NCBI GenBank assembly: GCA_044442745.1
Contig: JBISJS010000001.1
Coordinates: forward strand, 213,301-277,300
Source of the DNA: Makana argininalis_A
GTDB lineage: Bacteria > Pseudomonadota > Gammaproteobacteria > Enterobacterales > Enterobacteriaceae
Direction of reading: 5' to 3'
DNA length: 64,000 nt
Position 1 is the first letter of the stretch. Each line of letters opens with the position of its first letter. Under the pieces are notes generated by a model, which was not told where the DNA came from, did no database searches, and saw only the letters and a list, made by a program, of their open reading frames with translations. Below are positions 27,649 through 36,727 of the stretch, piece after piece. A program made the translations under genes and the position numbers.

Positions 27649-29058
27649 ATGAAAAAAACTAAAATTGTTTGCACTATTGGTCCAAAAACAGAATCTTTTA
27701 AGATTATTTCTAATCTTATTGATTTAGGAATAAATGTAATACGTCTTAATTTATCTCATGGATGTCATAAAGATCATAAAAACAGAATTTTTAATTTAAG
27801 AAATATATTAGAAAAAAAACATAAAAAAATATCTATAATGCTAGATACTAAAGGGCCTGAAATACGCACTATGACTTTGAAAAAAAAAAAAGATGTTTTT
27901 ATTAAATCAGGTCAAATATTTACTTTTACAACAGATAAATATTTCTTAGGGAATGAAAATAAAGTTGCGGTGAATTATAAATATTTTTTTAAAAATTTAA
28001 TTTATGGAAATAAAATTTTAATAGATGATGGATTATTAGAAATGACAGTAATAAAAATAATTAATAATGAAGTCATTTGTAAAGTTAATAATAATGGTTA
28101 TTTAGGAGAAAATAAAGGAATAAATATTCCAGATGTATTAATTAATATACCAATATTATCTAAAAAAGACAAAAAAGATTTAATATTTGGTTGTAAACAA
28201 GGTGTTGATTTTATAGCTGCTTCTTTTATTAGAAATAAAAATGATATTAAAAAAATACGTAATTATTTAAATAAATATGGAGGAAAAAATATTAAAATAT
28301 TTTCTAAAATAGAAAACAAAGAAGGATTAAAAAATTTCGATGAAATATTAACATTATCAGATGGAATTATGATTGCTAGAGGTGATCTTGGAGTTGAAAT
28401 TCCTATTGAAGATGTAATTTTTGCTCAAAAAATGATAATTAAAAAATGCAATTCACTAAGTAAAACAGTAATTACCGCAACTCAAATGCTTAATTCTATG
28501 ATTACAAATCCTAGACCAACTAGAGCTGAAGCTGGTGATATATCTAATGCTATTATTGATGGCACAGATGCTGTCATGTTATCTGGTGAAAGTGCTAATG
28601 GTAAATATCCATTAAAATCTGTTTGTATTATGTCTAATATTTGTAAAAAAACAGATTTAAATTTTAAAAAAAAAAATATTGTAATTAAAAATAATATAAA
28701 AAGCATTACTGAATCTGTGTGCTTTGGTGCTGTAAAAATTTCAGAAATATTAAAATCTTCATTAATAGTAGTAGAAACTGAAAGTGGAAGATCAGCAAAA
28801 TTAATACGTAAATATTGTCCTGTGTCTAAAATATTAGTTCTAACAAATAATATAATAACAGCAAAACAATTATTAATAATTAAAGGATTAAATTGTCAAT
28901 TAATACAAAAAAACAAATATAAATATGATTTTTTTAATATAGGAAAATTCATAGCATTAGATAAAAAATTAGTTGTAAAAAAAGATATAATTATTATGGT
29001 TTCTAGAATTTCTTTAACAAAAAAAATAAAAAACAACATATCAGTTCATGTAATATAG
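27649..29058 (+). CDS. pykF: Pyruvate kinase I
   Basis: Final step of glycolysis, PEP + ADP to pyruvate + ATP. The 469 residues (E. coli PykF 470) begin MKKTKIVCTIGPKTES, identical to E. coli, and keep LDTKGPEIRTM, the metal-binding MIARGDLGVEIP and ATQMLNSM. The C-terminal allosteric domain is more divergent but complete. It precedes lpp as in E. coli and competes with the PTS (manXYZ) for PEP. Confidence 0.98.
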   Translation: MKKTKIVCTIGPKTESFKIISNLIDLGINVIRLNLSHGCHKDHKNRIFNLRNILEKKHKKISIMLDTKGPEIRTMTLKKKKDVFIKSGQIFTFTTDKYFLGNENKVAVNYKYFFKNLIYGNKILIDDGLLEMTVIKIINNEVICKVNNNGYLGENKGINIPDVLINIPILSKKDKKDLIFGCKQGVDFIAASFIRNKNDIKKIRNYLNKYGGKNIKIFSKIENKEGLKNFDEILTLSDGIMIARGDLGVEIPIEDVIFAQKMIIKKCNSLSKTVITATQMLNSMITNPRPTRAEAGDISNAIIDGTDAVMLSGESANGKYPLKSVCIMSNICKKTDLNFKKKNIVIKNNIKSITESVCFGAVKISEILKSSLIVVETESGRSAKLIRKYCPVSKILVLTNNIITAKQLLIIKGLNCQLIQKNKYKYDFFNIGKFIALDKKLVVKKDIIIMVSRISLTKKIKNNISVHVI

Positions 29059-29125
29059 AAAAAAATTTATTTTTTTGAAAATTTGATATAATATTTTAAT
29101 ATAATTAAATTATAGGTATGTATAA

Positions 29126-29353
29126 ATGAATAAAAAAAAAATAATATATTTGATATTTGCTTTGTCTTTTCTTTTAGTTGGTTGCTCTAGTAATGATAAA
29201 ACAGATAAATTATCTTATGATATTCATAATATAAATAATAAAATAGATCAAATAGATAATGACATTAATGGAATTAAATTAGAAATTAAAAAAATTAAAA
29301 ATAATATTTTACAATATAAAAATACTATAAGTAGTAAAAAATATAATAAATAA
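29126..29353 (+). CDS. lpp: Major outer membrane (Braun) lipoprotein
   Basis: Lipoprotein that ties the outer membrane to peptidoglycan. The 75 residues have a signal peptide ending in lipobox LVGC (Cys20), then SSNDKTDKLS and a heptad coiled coil (DIHNINNKIDQIDNDING), ending KYNK with the terminal Lys that is cross-linked to murein. E. coli Lpp is 78 residues. Its presence implies a retained outer membrane and lipoprotein sorting. An L,D-transpeptidase gene (ldtE), which lies next to lpp in E. coli, is missing. A strong terminator follows at 29373-29398. Confidence 0.95.
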   Translation: MNKKKIIYLIFALSFLLVGCSSNDKTDKLSYDIHNINNKIDQIDNDINGIKLEIKKIKNNILQYKNTISSKKYNK

Positions 29354-29372
29354 TAAATAAATAAAATTATTT

Positions 29373-29398
29373 AAATGGCGCATAAATGTGCCATTTTT
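29373..29398 (+). terminator. Intrinsic terminator of lpp
   Basis: A 10-bp stem AAATGGCGCA / TGTGCCATTT (one G-T pair) with a TAAA loop runs straight into TTTTT. It sits between the convergent lpp and sufE genes and may also stop the suf transcript from the other side. Confidence 0.9.
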
Positions 29399-29399
29399 A

Positions 29400-29831
29400 T
29401 TAAATTACTATTTTTTTAATATATAAAGAAGATTTATATATTATATTTTTAATAATAATATCTAAACTATAAGATCTATTTTGTGATAAATGATTTTTAA
29501 TATTTAATTTATCAAAAAGAAAATTAATATCATAATTAATAATTTCTATTACGTTCATTTTTTTATAAAATATATAAATAATTGATATTAATCCTTTTGT
29601 TATTGATGCATTACTATCACCAAAAAATATTAATTTACCTTCATTATTAATATACATTAAAATCCATATTTTACTTTGACATCCTTGTATTAAATTAATA
29701 TTATTTCTTATATTCTTATTAAGTAAGAATATATATTCACCTAATTCAATTATATATAAATATTTTTCTTCCCATGTTGTACATAAAAAAAAATTTGAAA
29801 CAAATGTATTTAAATTAGGAACATTAAACAT
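29400..29831 (-). CDS. sufE: Cysteine desulfuration protein SufE
   Basis: Accepts persulfide sulfur from SufS and delivers it to SufBCD. The 143 residues (E. coli 138) carry the acceptor Cys in LIQGCQSKIWI. It is the last gene of the sufABCDSE operon, 23 bases after sufS. The rest of the protein is strongly drifted, but size, context and the Cys motif agree. Confidence 0.95.
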   Translation of the reverse strand: MFNVPNLNTFVSNFFLCTTWEEKYLYIIELGEYIFLLNKNIRNNINLIQGCQSKIWILMYINNEGKLIFFGDSNASITKGLISIIYIFYKKMNVIEIINYDINFLFDKLNIKNHLSQNRSYSLDIIIKNIIYKSSLYIKKIVI

Positions 29832-29854
29832 TTTTTAATATCCTATATATTAAA

Positions 29855-31075
29855 TTATAAAATATTATTAATTTTATATAAACTACATATAAGTTTATCT
29901 ATATCTTTTTTATCTGTATACATTGCAATTGACAAACGACACATACTATTAACTTTAAAATAAGACATTAGAGGAATTGCGCATTGATTTCCAGTTCTGA
30001 TTGAAATGCCATAATTATCAAGAAATATTCCCACATCATATGAATTATGTTTTCCTAAATTAAATGATATGACGCTTGTTTTGCTATTAAATCCATAAAT
30101 AATTATTCCTGGAATCATTTTTAATGATTCAATTGTATATGTAATTATTTTATTTTCATGATTCTTAATATTATTAATTCCTATACTTTCAATATAATCA
30201 ATTGCTGCACTTAAACCCATTATACCTATAATATTAACAGATCCTGCTTCAAATCTAAAAGGAATTTCAGAAAAAATACTACCTTTGTTTAAATTAACAT
30301 TTTTAATCATAGAACCACCTCCCTCCCATGGTTTCATATTTTCTAAAATATATTTTTTGACATATAAAATACCTATACCAGAGGGTCCATACATTTTATG
30401 ACCTGAAAATACATAAAAATCACAATCTAAATTTTGTACATCAACTTTATTATGCATAATATTTTGAGAACCATCAACTAAAATTAAAATTTTTTTAATA
30501 GATCTTATTTTTTTAATTATTTTAGATATATTATTTTTTGTACCTAATACATTTGATACTTGTGTTATAGAAAAAAATTTTGTTTTTTCATCAATTAAAG
30601 AATATATTTTAGATATATTAAGCTTGCCATTAGGTAATAAAGGAATATATTTAATATTAATGTTTTTTTCTTTAGCAATTATTTGCCATGGTACAATATT
30701 AGAATGATGTTCCATTTCAGTAATTAAAATATTATCACCTGATTTTAAATTATTTCTTACCCAACTATTAGTAACAAGATTTATTCCCTCTGTGGCACCT
30801 TTAACAAAAATAATTTCATCTGAAAATTTAGAATTTATAAATTTTGAAATTTGTTTTCTTATAAATTCTATTTTAGAAGTGGAATAATTAGACAATTTAT
30901 ATATACTACGATTAATAGAAGAATAAAAATATTTAAAATAATGATTTATACAATTTATAACTAAATTAGGTTTTTGAGATGTTGATGCATTATCAAGATA
31001 TATAATTTTTTTATTATTAATTATTTTTGAAATCATAGGAAAATTATATCTAATTTTTTCTATAGGATATTTCAT
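29855..31075 (-). CDS. sufS: Cysteine desulfurase SufS
   Basis: PLP enzyme that takes sulfur from cysteine for Fe-S assembly. The 406 residues equal the E. coli length. The PLP Lys is in FSGHKMYGPSGIG and the catalytic persulfide Cys in IRTGNQCAIPLM. It opens YPIEKIRYNFPMIS and overlaps the sufD stop by one base, indicating translational coupling. Confidence 0.97.
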   Translation of the reverse strand: MKYPIEKIRYNFPMISKIINNKKIIYLDNASTSQKPNLVINCINHYFKYFYSSINRSIYKLSNYSTSKIEFIRKQISKFINSKFSDEIIFVKGATEGINLVTNSWVRNNLKSGDNILITEMEHHSNIVPWQIIAKEKNINIKYIPLLPNGKLNISKIYSLIDEKTKFFSITQVSNVLGTKNNISKIIKKIRSIKKILILVDGSQNIMHNKVDVQNLDCDFYVFSGHKMYGPSGIGILYVKKYILENMKPWEGGGSMIKNVNLNKGSIFSEIPFRFEAGSVNIIGIMGLSAAIDYIESIGINNIKNHENKIITYTIESLKMIPGIIIYGFNSKTSVISFNLGKHNSYDVGIFLDNYGISIRTGNQCAIPLMSYFKVNSMCRLSIAMYTDKKDIDKLICSLYKINNIL

Positions 31076-32358
31076 TATAATATATCCATTAATATATTAT
31101 TAATATTAAATAATAAAAAATTAGATATTTTTTTATCTAAATTAATTTCTATTAATTCATTTGCAAATGCATATATTATTATTTTTTTTGCATCTTTAAA
31201 TGATAATCCTCTAGATTGCAAATAAAATATTTGATTTAGATCAATTTTACCAATAGTTGCACCATGTTTGCATTTAATATTATCAGTATTTATTTCTAAA
31301 TTAGGTTGTGTGAATACCTTAGATAAATTATCTAATAATAAATTATTATTTATCATTTTACTTTTTGATTTTATTGCATTTTTCTCAATTTTAATTAAAC
31401 CATTAAATACACCTATACTTTTATCTTGAACTATTAATTTATGTAATTGTTTAATGGAACAATATTTTTTATTATTTTCAACATAAGTTATTATTTCATT
31501 AATATTGGAATTAAGAATTAATGATAAACTTTTTATTGAAATTTTAGACTTTTTTCCTTTTATTTTAACATTTAAATTATTTCTATTAAATCCAGATTTT
31601 AATACAAAAATATTATTTTTTATATTTGAATATTTATCAATAATAATATCATCATTACATATATGATATGTATTATTATTTTCAGTAAATATTTTGATAT
31701 AGTTTAAAGTAGATTTTTTTTTTACTGTAATAGAAGTACGTGATCCAGTAAAATATTTTTTGTTTCCAAAACTTATAAAATGTTCAATTAATTGACATTT
31801 AGAATGAGATTCAATATGTATATGATGTCTATAATTAATCATGTTAACTATATTTGAATTTTTATTTCCATAATTAATATGTATTAAATATAATGGTCTA
31901 ATAGTATTTATTTTTTTTTTTAAAGTTATTTTTACAGTTTCTTCTGACAAACTTTCAATTAAATGTAAAAAAAAATCAGATTTTATATTTACAGGTAATT
32001 TTTTTCTGTATAAACTCTGTTCTCTTTCTATTTTCCATATATTTTTATCAAAATTACTTAATTTATAAGACACAAATCCATTGATAAATACTATTTTACA
32101 TGAATTTATATCCAAAATATTTTTAATATTTATTAAATTTAATTCTTCAAATGAGTTAACTAAATGAAAATTATGATCTAAAATTAAATCTAAATTAGTA
32201 TATTTCCATGTATACTCTTTAGTACTAGGAATTCCTATTTTTTTTGCCATTTGAAAATGCTCTAATGAATAATTAGAACGTTGTTTTATATTTTTATTAA
32301 ATAATTTATTAATTCTATTAATAAAATTAAATTTAATATTATTTTTTAATAAAACCAT
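31075..32358 (-). CDS. sufD: Fe-S cluster assembly protein SufD
   Basis: Scaffold partner of SufB in the SufBC2D complex. The product is about 427 residues (E. coli 423), with a divergent N-terminal half and the better conserved beta-helix and C-terminal part, CKHGATIGKIDLNQIFYLQSRG. The frame is open from a TTG at 32373, but I choose the ATG at 32358, which has AGGA eight bases upstream; the start lies inside the sufC 3' end, an overlap of about 20 bases. Confidence 0.94.
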   Translation of the reverse strand: MVLLKNNIKFNFINRINKLFNKNIKQRSNYSLEHFQMAKKIGIPSTKEYTWKYTNLDLILDHNFHLVNSFEELNLINIKNILDINSCKIVFINGFVSYKLSNFDKNIWKIEREQSLYRKKLPVNIKSDFFLHLIESLSEETVKITLKKKINTIRPLYLIHINYGNKNSNIVNMINYRHHIHIESHSKCQLIEHFISFGNKKYFTGSRTSITVKKKSTLNYIKIFTENNNTYHICNDDIIIDKYSNIKNNIFVLKSGFNRNNLNVKIKGKKSKISIKSLSLILNSNINEIITYVENNKKYCSIKQLHKLIVQDKSIGVFNGLIKIEKNAIKSKSKMINNNLLLDNLSKVFTQPNLEINTDNIKCKHGATIGKIDLNQIFYLQSRGLSFKDAKKIIIYAFANELIEINLDKKISNFLLFNINNILMDIL

Positions 32359-33079
32359 ATCCATTATCCTCAATATATTTTGCCAAAGAATAATTACTAT
32401 ATCTTATTATTTTTCCATTATATAATATATGAATATAATCTGGTTTAATATATTTAAATATTCTTTGATAATGAGTAATAATTATTAATGAACGTTTATA
32501 ATTTTTAAAAGAATTTATTATTCTTGAAATAATTTTTAAAGAGTCAATATCTAAACCTGAATCAATTTCATCTAAAATACATAAAGATGGTTCTAATATA
32601 CTCATTTGTAATATTTCATTCTTTTTTTTTTCTCCGCCAGAAAATTCTTTATTTACTGATCTATTAATCATATCTATAGAAATTTTTAATAATTTCATAT
32701 TTTTTTTTAATAAAGAATTAAATTTAAATATAGATATAGGTTTTTTTTTTTTATATTTACGAATAGAATTTAAAGATAATTGTAAAAAATATTTATTACT
32801 CACTCCATTTATAAAAATTGGATATTGAAATGATACAAATAAACCTTCACATGCGCGATATTCAGGATTTAATAATAAAAGATTTTTATTTTTAAAAATT
32901 ATAGATCCATTAATAACATTAAAATTATTTTTACCAGCTAACGTCGATGTTAATGTGCTTTTTCCAGATCCATTTGGACCCATAATTGCGTGAACTTCTC
33001 CTGATTTTATTGTTAAATTTAATTCTTTAATTATTTTTTTATTATCTGTATTTACTGTTAAATTTTTAATTAATAACAT
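32339..33079 (-). CDS. sufC: Fe-S cluster assembly ATPase SufC
   Basis: ABC-type ATPase of the SufBC2D scaffold. The 246 residues (E. coli 248) show Walker A GPNGSGKST near residues 35-43, the family signature FSGGEKKKNEILQ, Walker B CILDEIDSGLD and the switch His in ITHYQR. AAGG precedes the ATG. The end overlaps the start of sufD. Confidence 0.98.
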   Translation of the reverse strand: MLLIKNLTVNTDNKKIIKELNLTIKSGEVHAIMGPNGSGKSTLTSTLAGKNNFNVINGSIIFKNKNLLLLNPEYRACEGLFVSFQYPIFINGVSNKYFLQLSLNSIRKYKKKKPISIFKFNSLLKKNMKLLKISIDMINRSVNKEFSGGEKKKNEILQMSILEPSLCILDEIDSGLDIDSLKIISRIINSFKNYKRSLIIITHYQRIFKYIKPDYIHILYNGKIIRYSNYSLAKYIEDNGYGFIKK

Positions 33080-33126
33080 TTTTTACCTTAATTAAATTAT
33101 AAATAATTTTTAATTATAATATTTTA

Positions 33127-34581
33127 TTAACCAACACTTTTTTTTAAACTAATAGTTAAAATTTTTTTTGCTTCTATATTAAATTCTAATGGTAATTCTG
33201 AAAAAATTTCTTTACAAAAACCATTTGCTATTATAGAAATAGCATTATCAATATTAATGCATCTTTGATTACAATAAAATAATTGATCATCACTTATACT
33301 AGAAGTAGTTGCTTCATGTTCTACAATAGAACTATTATTATTAGATTCAATAGAAGGAAATGTATATACACCACATTTATTTCCTATAATCATAGAGTCA
33401 CATTGTGTAAAATTTTTAGAATTTATAGCTTTAGACATAATTTTAACTAAACCACGATATGTATTTGAACTTTTTCCATAAGCAATTCCTTTCGAAATTA
33501 TAGTTGATGTAGTATTTTTACCTATATGAATCATTTTAGTACCAGTATCTGCTTGTTGATAACCATTAGTAATAGATACAGAATAGAAATTACCAGATGA
33601 ATTATTACCATTTAAAATTACACTTGGATATTTCCATGTGATAGCTGACCCTGTTTCAGACTGAATCCAAGACATTTTTGAATTTGCACCTTTACATATT
33701 GCTCTTTTAGTAACAAAATTTAAAATTCCAGTATTAGGTTTATTTCCTGTAAACCAATTTTGTATAGTGGAATATTTTACTTCTGAATTTTTAAATAAAA
33801 TTACTTCAACAACAGCTGCATGTAATTGATTTTTATTTCTATTTGGAGCAGTGCATCCTTCAATATAGCTAACATAACTATCTTCATCTGCTATTATTAT
33901 AGTTCTTTCAAATTGTCCAGTTTTTTCAGAATTAATTCTAAAATATGTTGATAGATCTATAGGGCATTTTGTATTTTTAGGTATATATATAAAAGTACCG
34001 TCTGAATAAACAGCAGAATTTAAAGCAGAATAAAAATTATCATAATAAGGAACAACTGTTCCTAAATATTTTTTAATTAGTAATGGATATTTTTTAATTG
34101 CTTTACTAAAAGAACAGAAAATAATTCCTTTATCTTGTAATTGATTACTATGTGAAGTATATACTGAAACAGAATCAAAAATAGCATCTACCGCAAATTT
34201 ATTATTTTTGTCTATAATTGGAACACCAAGTTTATCAAAAGTGTATTTTACTTCATTTGTTAAAAAATTTTTTGAATATTTATTTTTATTTTTAAATTCA
34301 TTATTTTGTTTTTTTTTTTTTTGATTATTGTCATTAACAAATGGTGTTACATAATAATTAAAATTATTATAATTTAATTTTTTATAAAATCCTTTAATCC
34401 AATGAGGTTCTTTCATTTTTTTCCAAAAATTGTATGCATTAATTCTAAAATCAAGCATCCATTTTGGTTCATTTTTTTTTTTTGATATTTTATGTATTAT
34501 TTTTCTGTTTATTCCATAAGGAAATTTTGATGTTTTGATAAAAGTAAAAAATCCTTCTTTATAATATCTTTTTTTTTTCAA
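33127..34581 (-). CDS. sufB: Fe-S cluster assembly protein SufB
   Basis: Main scaffold on which the SUF cluster is built. The 484 residues (E. coli 495) keep YKEGFF near the N-terminus, NEPKWMLDFR, the beta-helix core and the cluster-forming Cys region CDSMIIGNKCGVYTFP, followed by EHEATTSSISDDQLFY. A Lys/Asn-rich stretch around residues 90-105 is the only drifted insertion. AAGGATAA lies upstream of the ATG, as for several genes of this operon. Confidence 0.97.
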   Translation of the reverse strand: MKKKRYYKEGFFTFIKTSKFPYGINRKIIHKISKKKNEPKWMLDFRINAYNFWKKMKEPHWIKGFYKKLNYNNFNYYVTPFVNDNNQKKKKQNNEFKNKNKYSKNFLTNEVKYTFDKLGVPIIDKNNKFAVDAIFDSVSVYTSHSNQLQDKGIIFCSFSKAIKKYPLLIKKYLGTVVPYYDNFYSALNSAVYSDGTFIYIPKNTKCPIDLSTYFRINSEKTGQFERTIIIADEDSYVSYIEGCTAPNRNKNQLHAAVVEVILFKNSEVKYSTIQNWFTGNKPNTGILNFVTKRAICKGANSKMSWIQSETGSAITWKYPSVILNGNNSSGNFYSVSITNGYQQADTGTKMIHIGKNTTSTIISKGIAYGKSSNTYRGLVKIMSKAINSKNFTQCDSMIIGNKCGVYTFPSIESNNNSSIVEHEATTSSISDDQLFYCNQRCINIDNAISIIANGFCKEIFSELPLEFNIEAKKILTISLKKSVG

Positions 34582-34638
34582 TAAATTTTATCCTTAAATT
34601 TTTTAAAAAAAATATTAATTATAAATATAATTAATATA

Positions 34639-34968
34639 TCAAATTCCAAAACTTTTACCGCATCCGCAATAATAATTAGCTTGTGGGTTATTAAATTTAA
34701 ATTCTTCTTTCGTTTTTTTTTTTACATAATCTATTTCTGTTCCGTTAATTAAAAATAAAATTTTAGACGAAACAAATATTTTAGCTCCGTTTTTTTCATA
34801 TATTTTGTCATTTTTTTTTATAATTTTAACTTTTTTTAAAATATATTTAAATCCAGCACATCCAGATTTTTTTAATAAAATACGTAATCCAATCATAGAA
34901 TAATCTTTTTTTGATAAAAAATTAATTTGTTTTGCAGCAGCATTTGTAATAACAATTTTTGTGATCAT
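34639..34968 (-). CDS. sufA: A-type Fe-S carrier SufA
   Basis: A-type carrier that receives clusters from SufBCD. The 109 residues keep the three ligand Cys (KKSGCAGFKY and the C-terminal CGCGKSFGI). E. coli SufA is 122 residues; the shorter N-terminus starts MITKIVITNAAAKQINFLS. ErpA and IscA are relatives, but position at the head of sufBCDSE decides. Its first 30 codons and upstream region are duplicated in tandem at 35019-35159, so two identical translation starts exist. Confidence 0.93.
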   Translation of the reverse strand: MITKIVITNAAAKQINFLSKKDYSMIGLRILLKKSGCAGFKYILKKVKIIKKNDKIYEKNGAKIFVSSKILFLINGTEIDYVKKKTKEEFKFNNPQANYYCGCGKSFGI

Positions 34969-35159
34969 ATTTTTTTTAAATTTTTTTTATAAATAAAATA
35001 TCTTATTAATTAATATTTAAATACGTAATCCAATCATAGAATAATCTTTTTTTGATAAAAAATTAATTTGTTTTGCAGCAGCATTTGTAATAACAATTTT
35101 TGTGATCATATTTTTTTTAAATTTTTTTTATAAATAAAATATCTTATTAATTAATATTT
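34878..35159. repeat. Perfect 141-bp tandem duplication of the sufA 5' end
   Basis: Bases 34878-35018 and 35019-35159 are identical over 141 positions, homopolymers included. Each unit contains the sufA ATG, its first 30 codons and the same upstream bases. The five bases AAATA begin each unit and occur again right after the second, which suits slippage or recombination at a short homology. Identity indicates a recent event (or an assembly artefact). Confidence 0.95.
35017..35109 (-). pseudogene. Duplicated 5' fragment of sufA (30 codons)
   Basis: The upstream copy of the tandem repeat reads ATG at 35109 through 30 codons identical to the sufA N-terminus, up to SMIGLRI, and then meets TAA at 35019-35017 where the repeat unit ends. 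It cannot make a working carrier. If transcription starts upstream of it, the real sufA lies behind this short leader ORF. Confidence 0.8.
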
Positions 35160-35187
35160 AAATATTAATTTGTAATTTTTATAAAAA

Positions 35188-35295
35188 TATTTTAAAATTA
35201 ATTTAAATAAATTATATAAATTAATTATATATTAATTTTTTAAAAAATTAATATATAATTAATTTATATAATTTATTTAAATTAATTTTAAAATA
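35188..35295. repeat. Perfect 108-bp A/T palindrome upstream of eno
   Basis: Two 54-base arms meet at 35241/35242 without a spacer and pair without a mismatch; every base is A or T. The right arm ends one base before the AAAGG ribosome site of eno. The length is far beyond chance even for two-letter DNA. As RNA it would form a long hairpin in the eno leader; as DNA it could extrude a cruciform. Confidence 0.95.
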
Positions 35296-35307
35296 AAAGG
35301 TACATTA

Positions 35308-36627
35308 ATGTCAAAAATTATTAAAATAATTGGACGTGAAATTATCGATTCTCGCGGAAACCCCACTGTGGAAGCAGAAGTTCATGTACAAGGAGGATTT
35401 ATTGGTATCTCTTCTTCACCTTCTGGAGCTTCTAAAGGATCTTTAGAAGCATGGGAACTCAGAGATTGTGATAATTCTCGTTTTTTAGGCAAAGGAGTAA
35501 AAAAAGCAGTTAATTCTATTAATAAATATATATCTCCATTATTAATAGGAAAAAATGCAATTTATCAATCTGATTTAGATAAAATGATGATAGATTTAGA
35601 TGGTACTGATAATAAAAAAAATTTAGGAGCCAATGCTATTCTTGCAGTATCATTTGCTTTAGCAAAATCTGCATCAATGTCAAGAAATATACCTTTATTT
35701 TCTCATATAGCAGATCTTAATAATACTCCTAATGAATTTTCCATTCCATTACCTATGATGAATATTATTAACGGGGGTGTTCATTCAGATAATAATTTAG
35801 ATATACAAGAATTTATGATTCAACCTATTAAAGCAAAAAATATTAAAGAAGCTATACGAATAGGATCAGAAATATTTCATAATTTATATTATATTTTAAA
35901 AAAACGAAAAATGTACACAGGTGTAGGTGATGAAGGTGGATTTTCTCCAAATTTATCTTCTAATGAAGAAGCTCTTTTATTAATAAAAGAATCTATAGAA
36001 ATTTCAGGATATAAAATAGGTAAAGAAGTAACAATAGCTATAGATTGTGCAGCATCAGAATTATTTGATTTTAATACCAATTTATATAAATTAAAAAACG
36101 AAAATAAAATTTTTAATTATAAAGAATTTACTAATTATTTAACAGATCTAACAAATAAGTATCCTATTGTTTCTATTGAAGATGGTTTATATGAAAAAGA
36201 TTGGAAAGGTTTTAGTTATTTGACAAAAAAACTAGGTAATAAAATTCAAATTGTTGGTGATGATTTATTTGCAACTAATATTAATTTATTAGAAAAAGGT
36301 ATAAAAAAAAAAGTAGCAAATGCAATTATTATAAAAGCAAATCAAATTGGATCATTAACTGAGACTTTAAATACAATTCAAAAAGCTAAAAAATATGGTT
36401 ATTCTACTATAATTTCACATAGATCTGGAGAAACTGAAGATACTACCATTGCTGATTTATCTGTAGGTACATCAGCTGGACAGATAAAAACTGGTTCAAT
36501 AAGTAGAACAGATAGAGTAGCTAAATATAATCAATTGATTAGAATTGAAGAACATTTAAAATATAAAGCTAATTATAATGGTATATTGGAAATTCAAAAT
36601 AATAAAAATTTTAAATTTAATAAATAA
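35308..36627 (+). CDS. eno: Enolase
   Basis: 2-phosphoglycerate to PEP in glycolysis; in E. coli also part of the RNA degradosome. The 439 residues (E. coli 432) keep EIIDSRGNPTVE, GANAILAVSFA, the Mg ligand region SIEDGLYEKDW and VGDDLFATN, and the catalytic Lys in IIKANQIGSLTET. The His loop reads GGVHSDNN, where E. coli has GGEHADNN. It is very well conserved. The leader carries the 108-bp palindrome. The RNase E domain to which enolase binds in E. coli is missing here (see rne). Confidence 0.98.
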   Translation: MSKIIKIIGREIIDSRGNPTVEAEVHVQGGFIGISSSPSGASKGSLEAWELRDCDNSRFLGKGVKKAVNSINKYISPLLIGKNAIYQSDLDKMMIDLDGTDNKKNLGANAILAVSFALAKSASMSRNIPLFSHIADLNNTPNEFSIPLPMMNIINGGVHSDNNLDIQEFMIQPIKAKNIKEAIRIGSEIFHNLYYILKKRKMYTGVGDEGGFSPNLSSNEEALLLIKESIEISGYKIGKEVTIAIDCAASELFDFNTNLYKLKNENKIFNYKEFTNYLTDLTNKYPIVSIEDGLYEKDWKGFSYLTKKLGNKIQIVGDDLFATNINLLEKGIKKKVANAIIIKANQIGSLTETLNTIQKAKKYGYSTIISHRSGETEDTTIADLSVGTSAGQIKTGSISRTDRVAKYNQLIRIEEHLKYKANYNGILEIQNNKNFKFNK

Positions 36628-36727
36628 AATATATAAAATATAAAAATATAATTTCTAACAAACTTGATTTATTATTTTAATAACATATAAACAAAATTAA
36701 TATATTAATAAGGAATATTTTTTTCAT

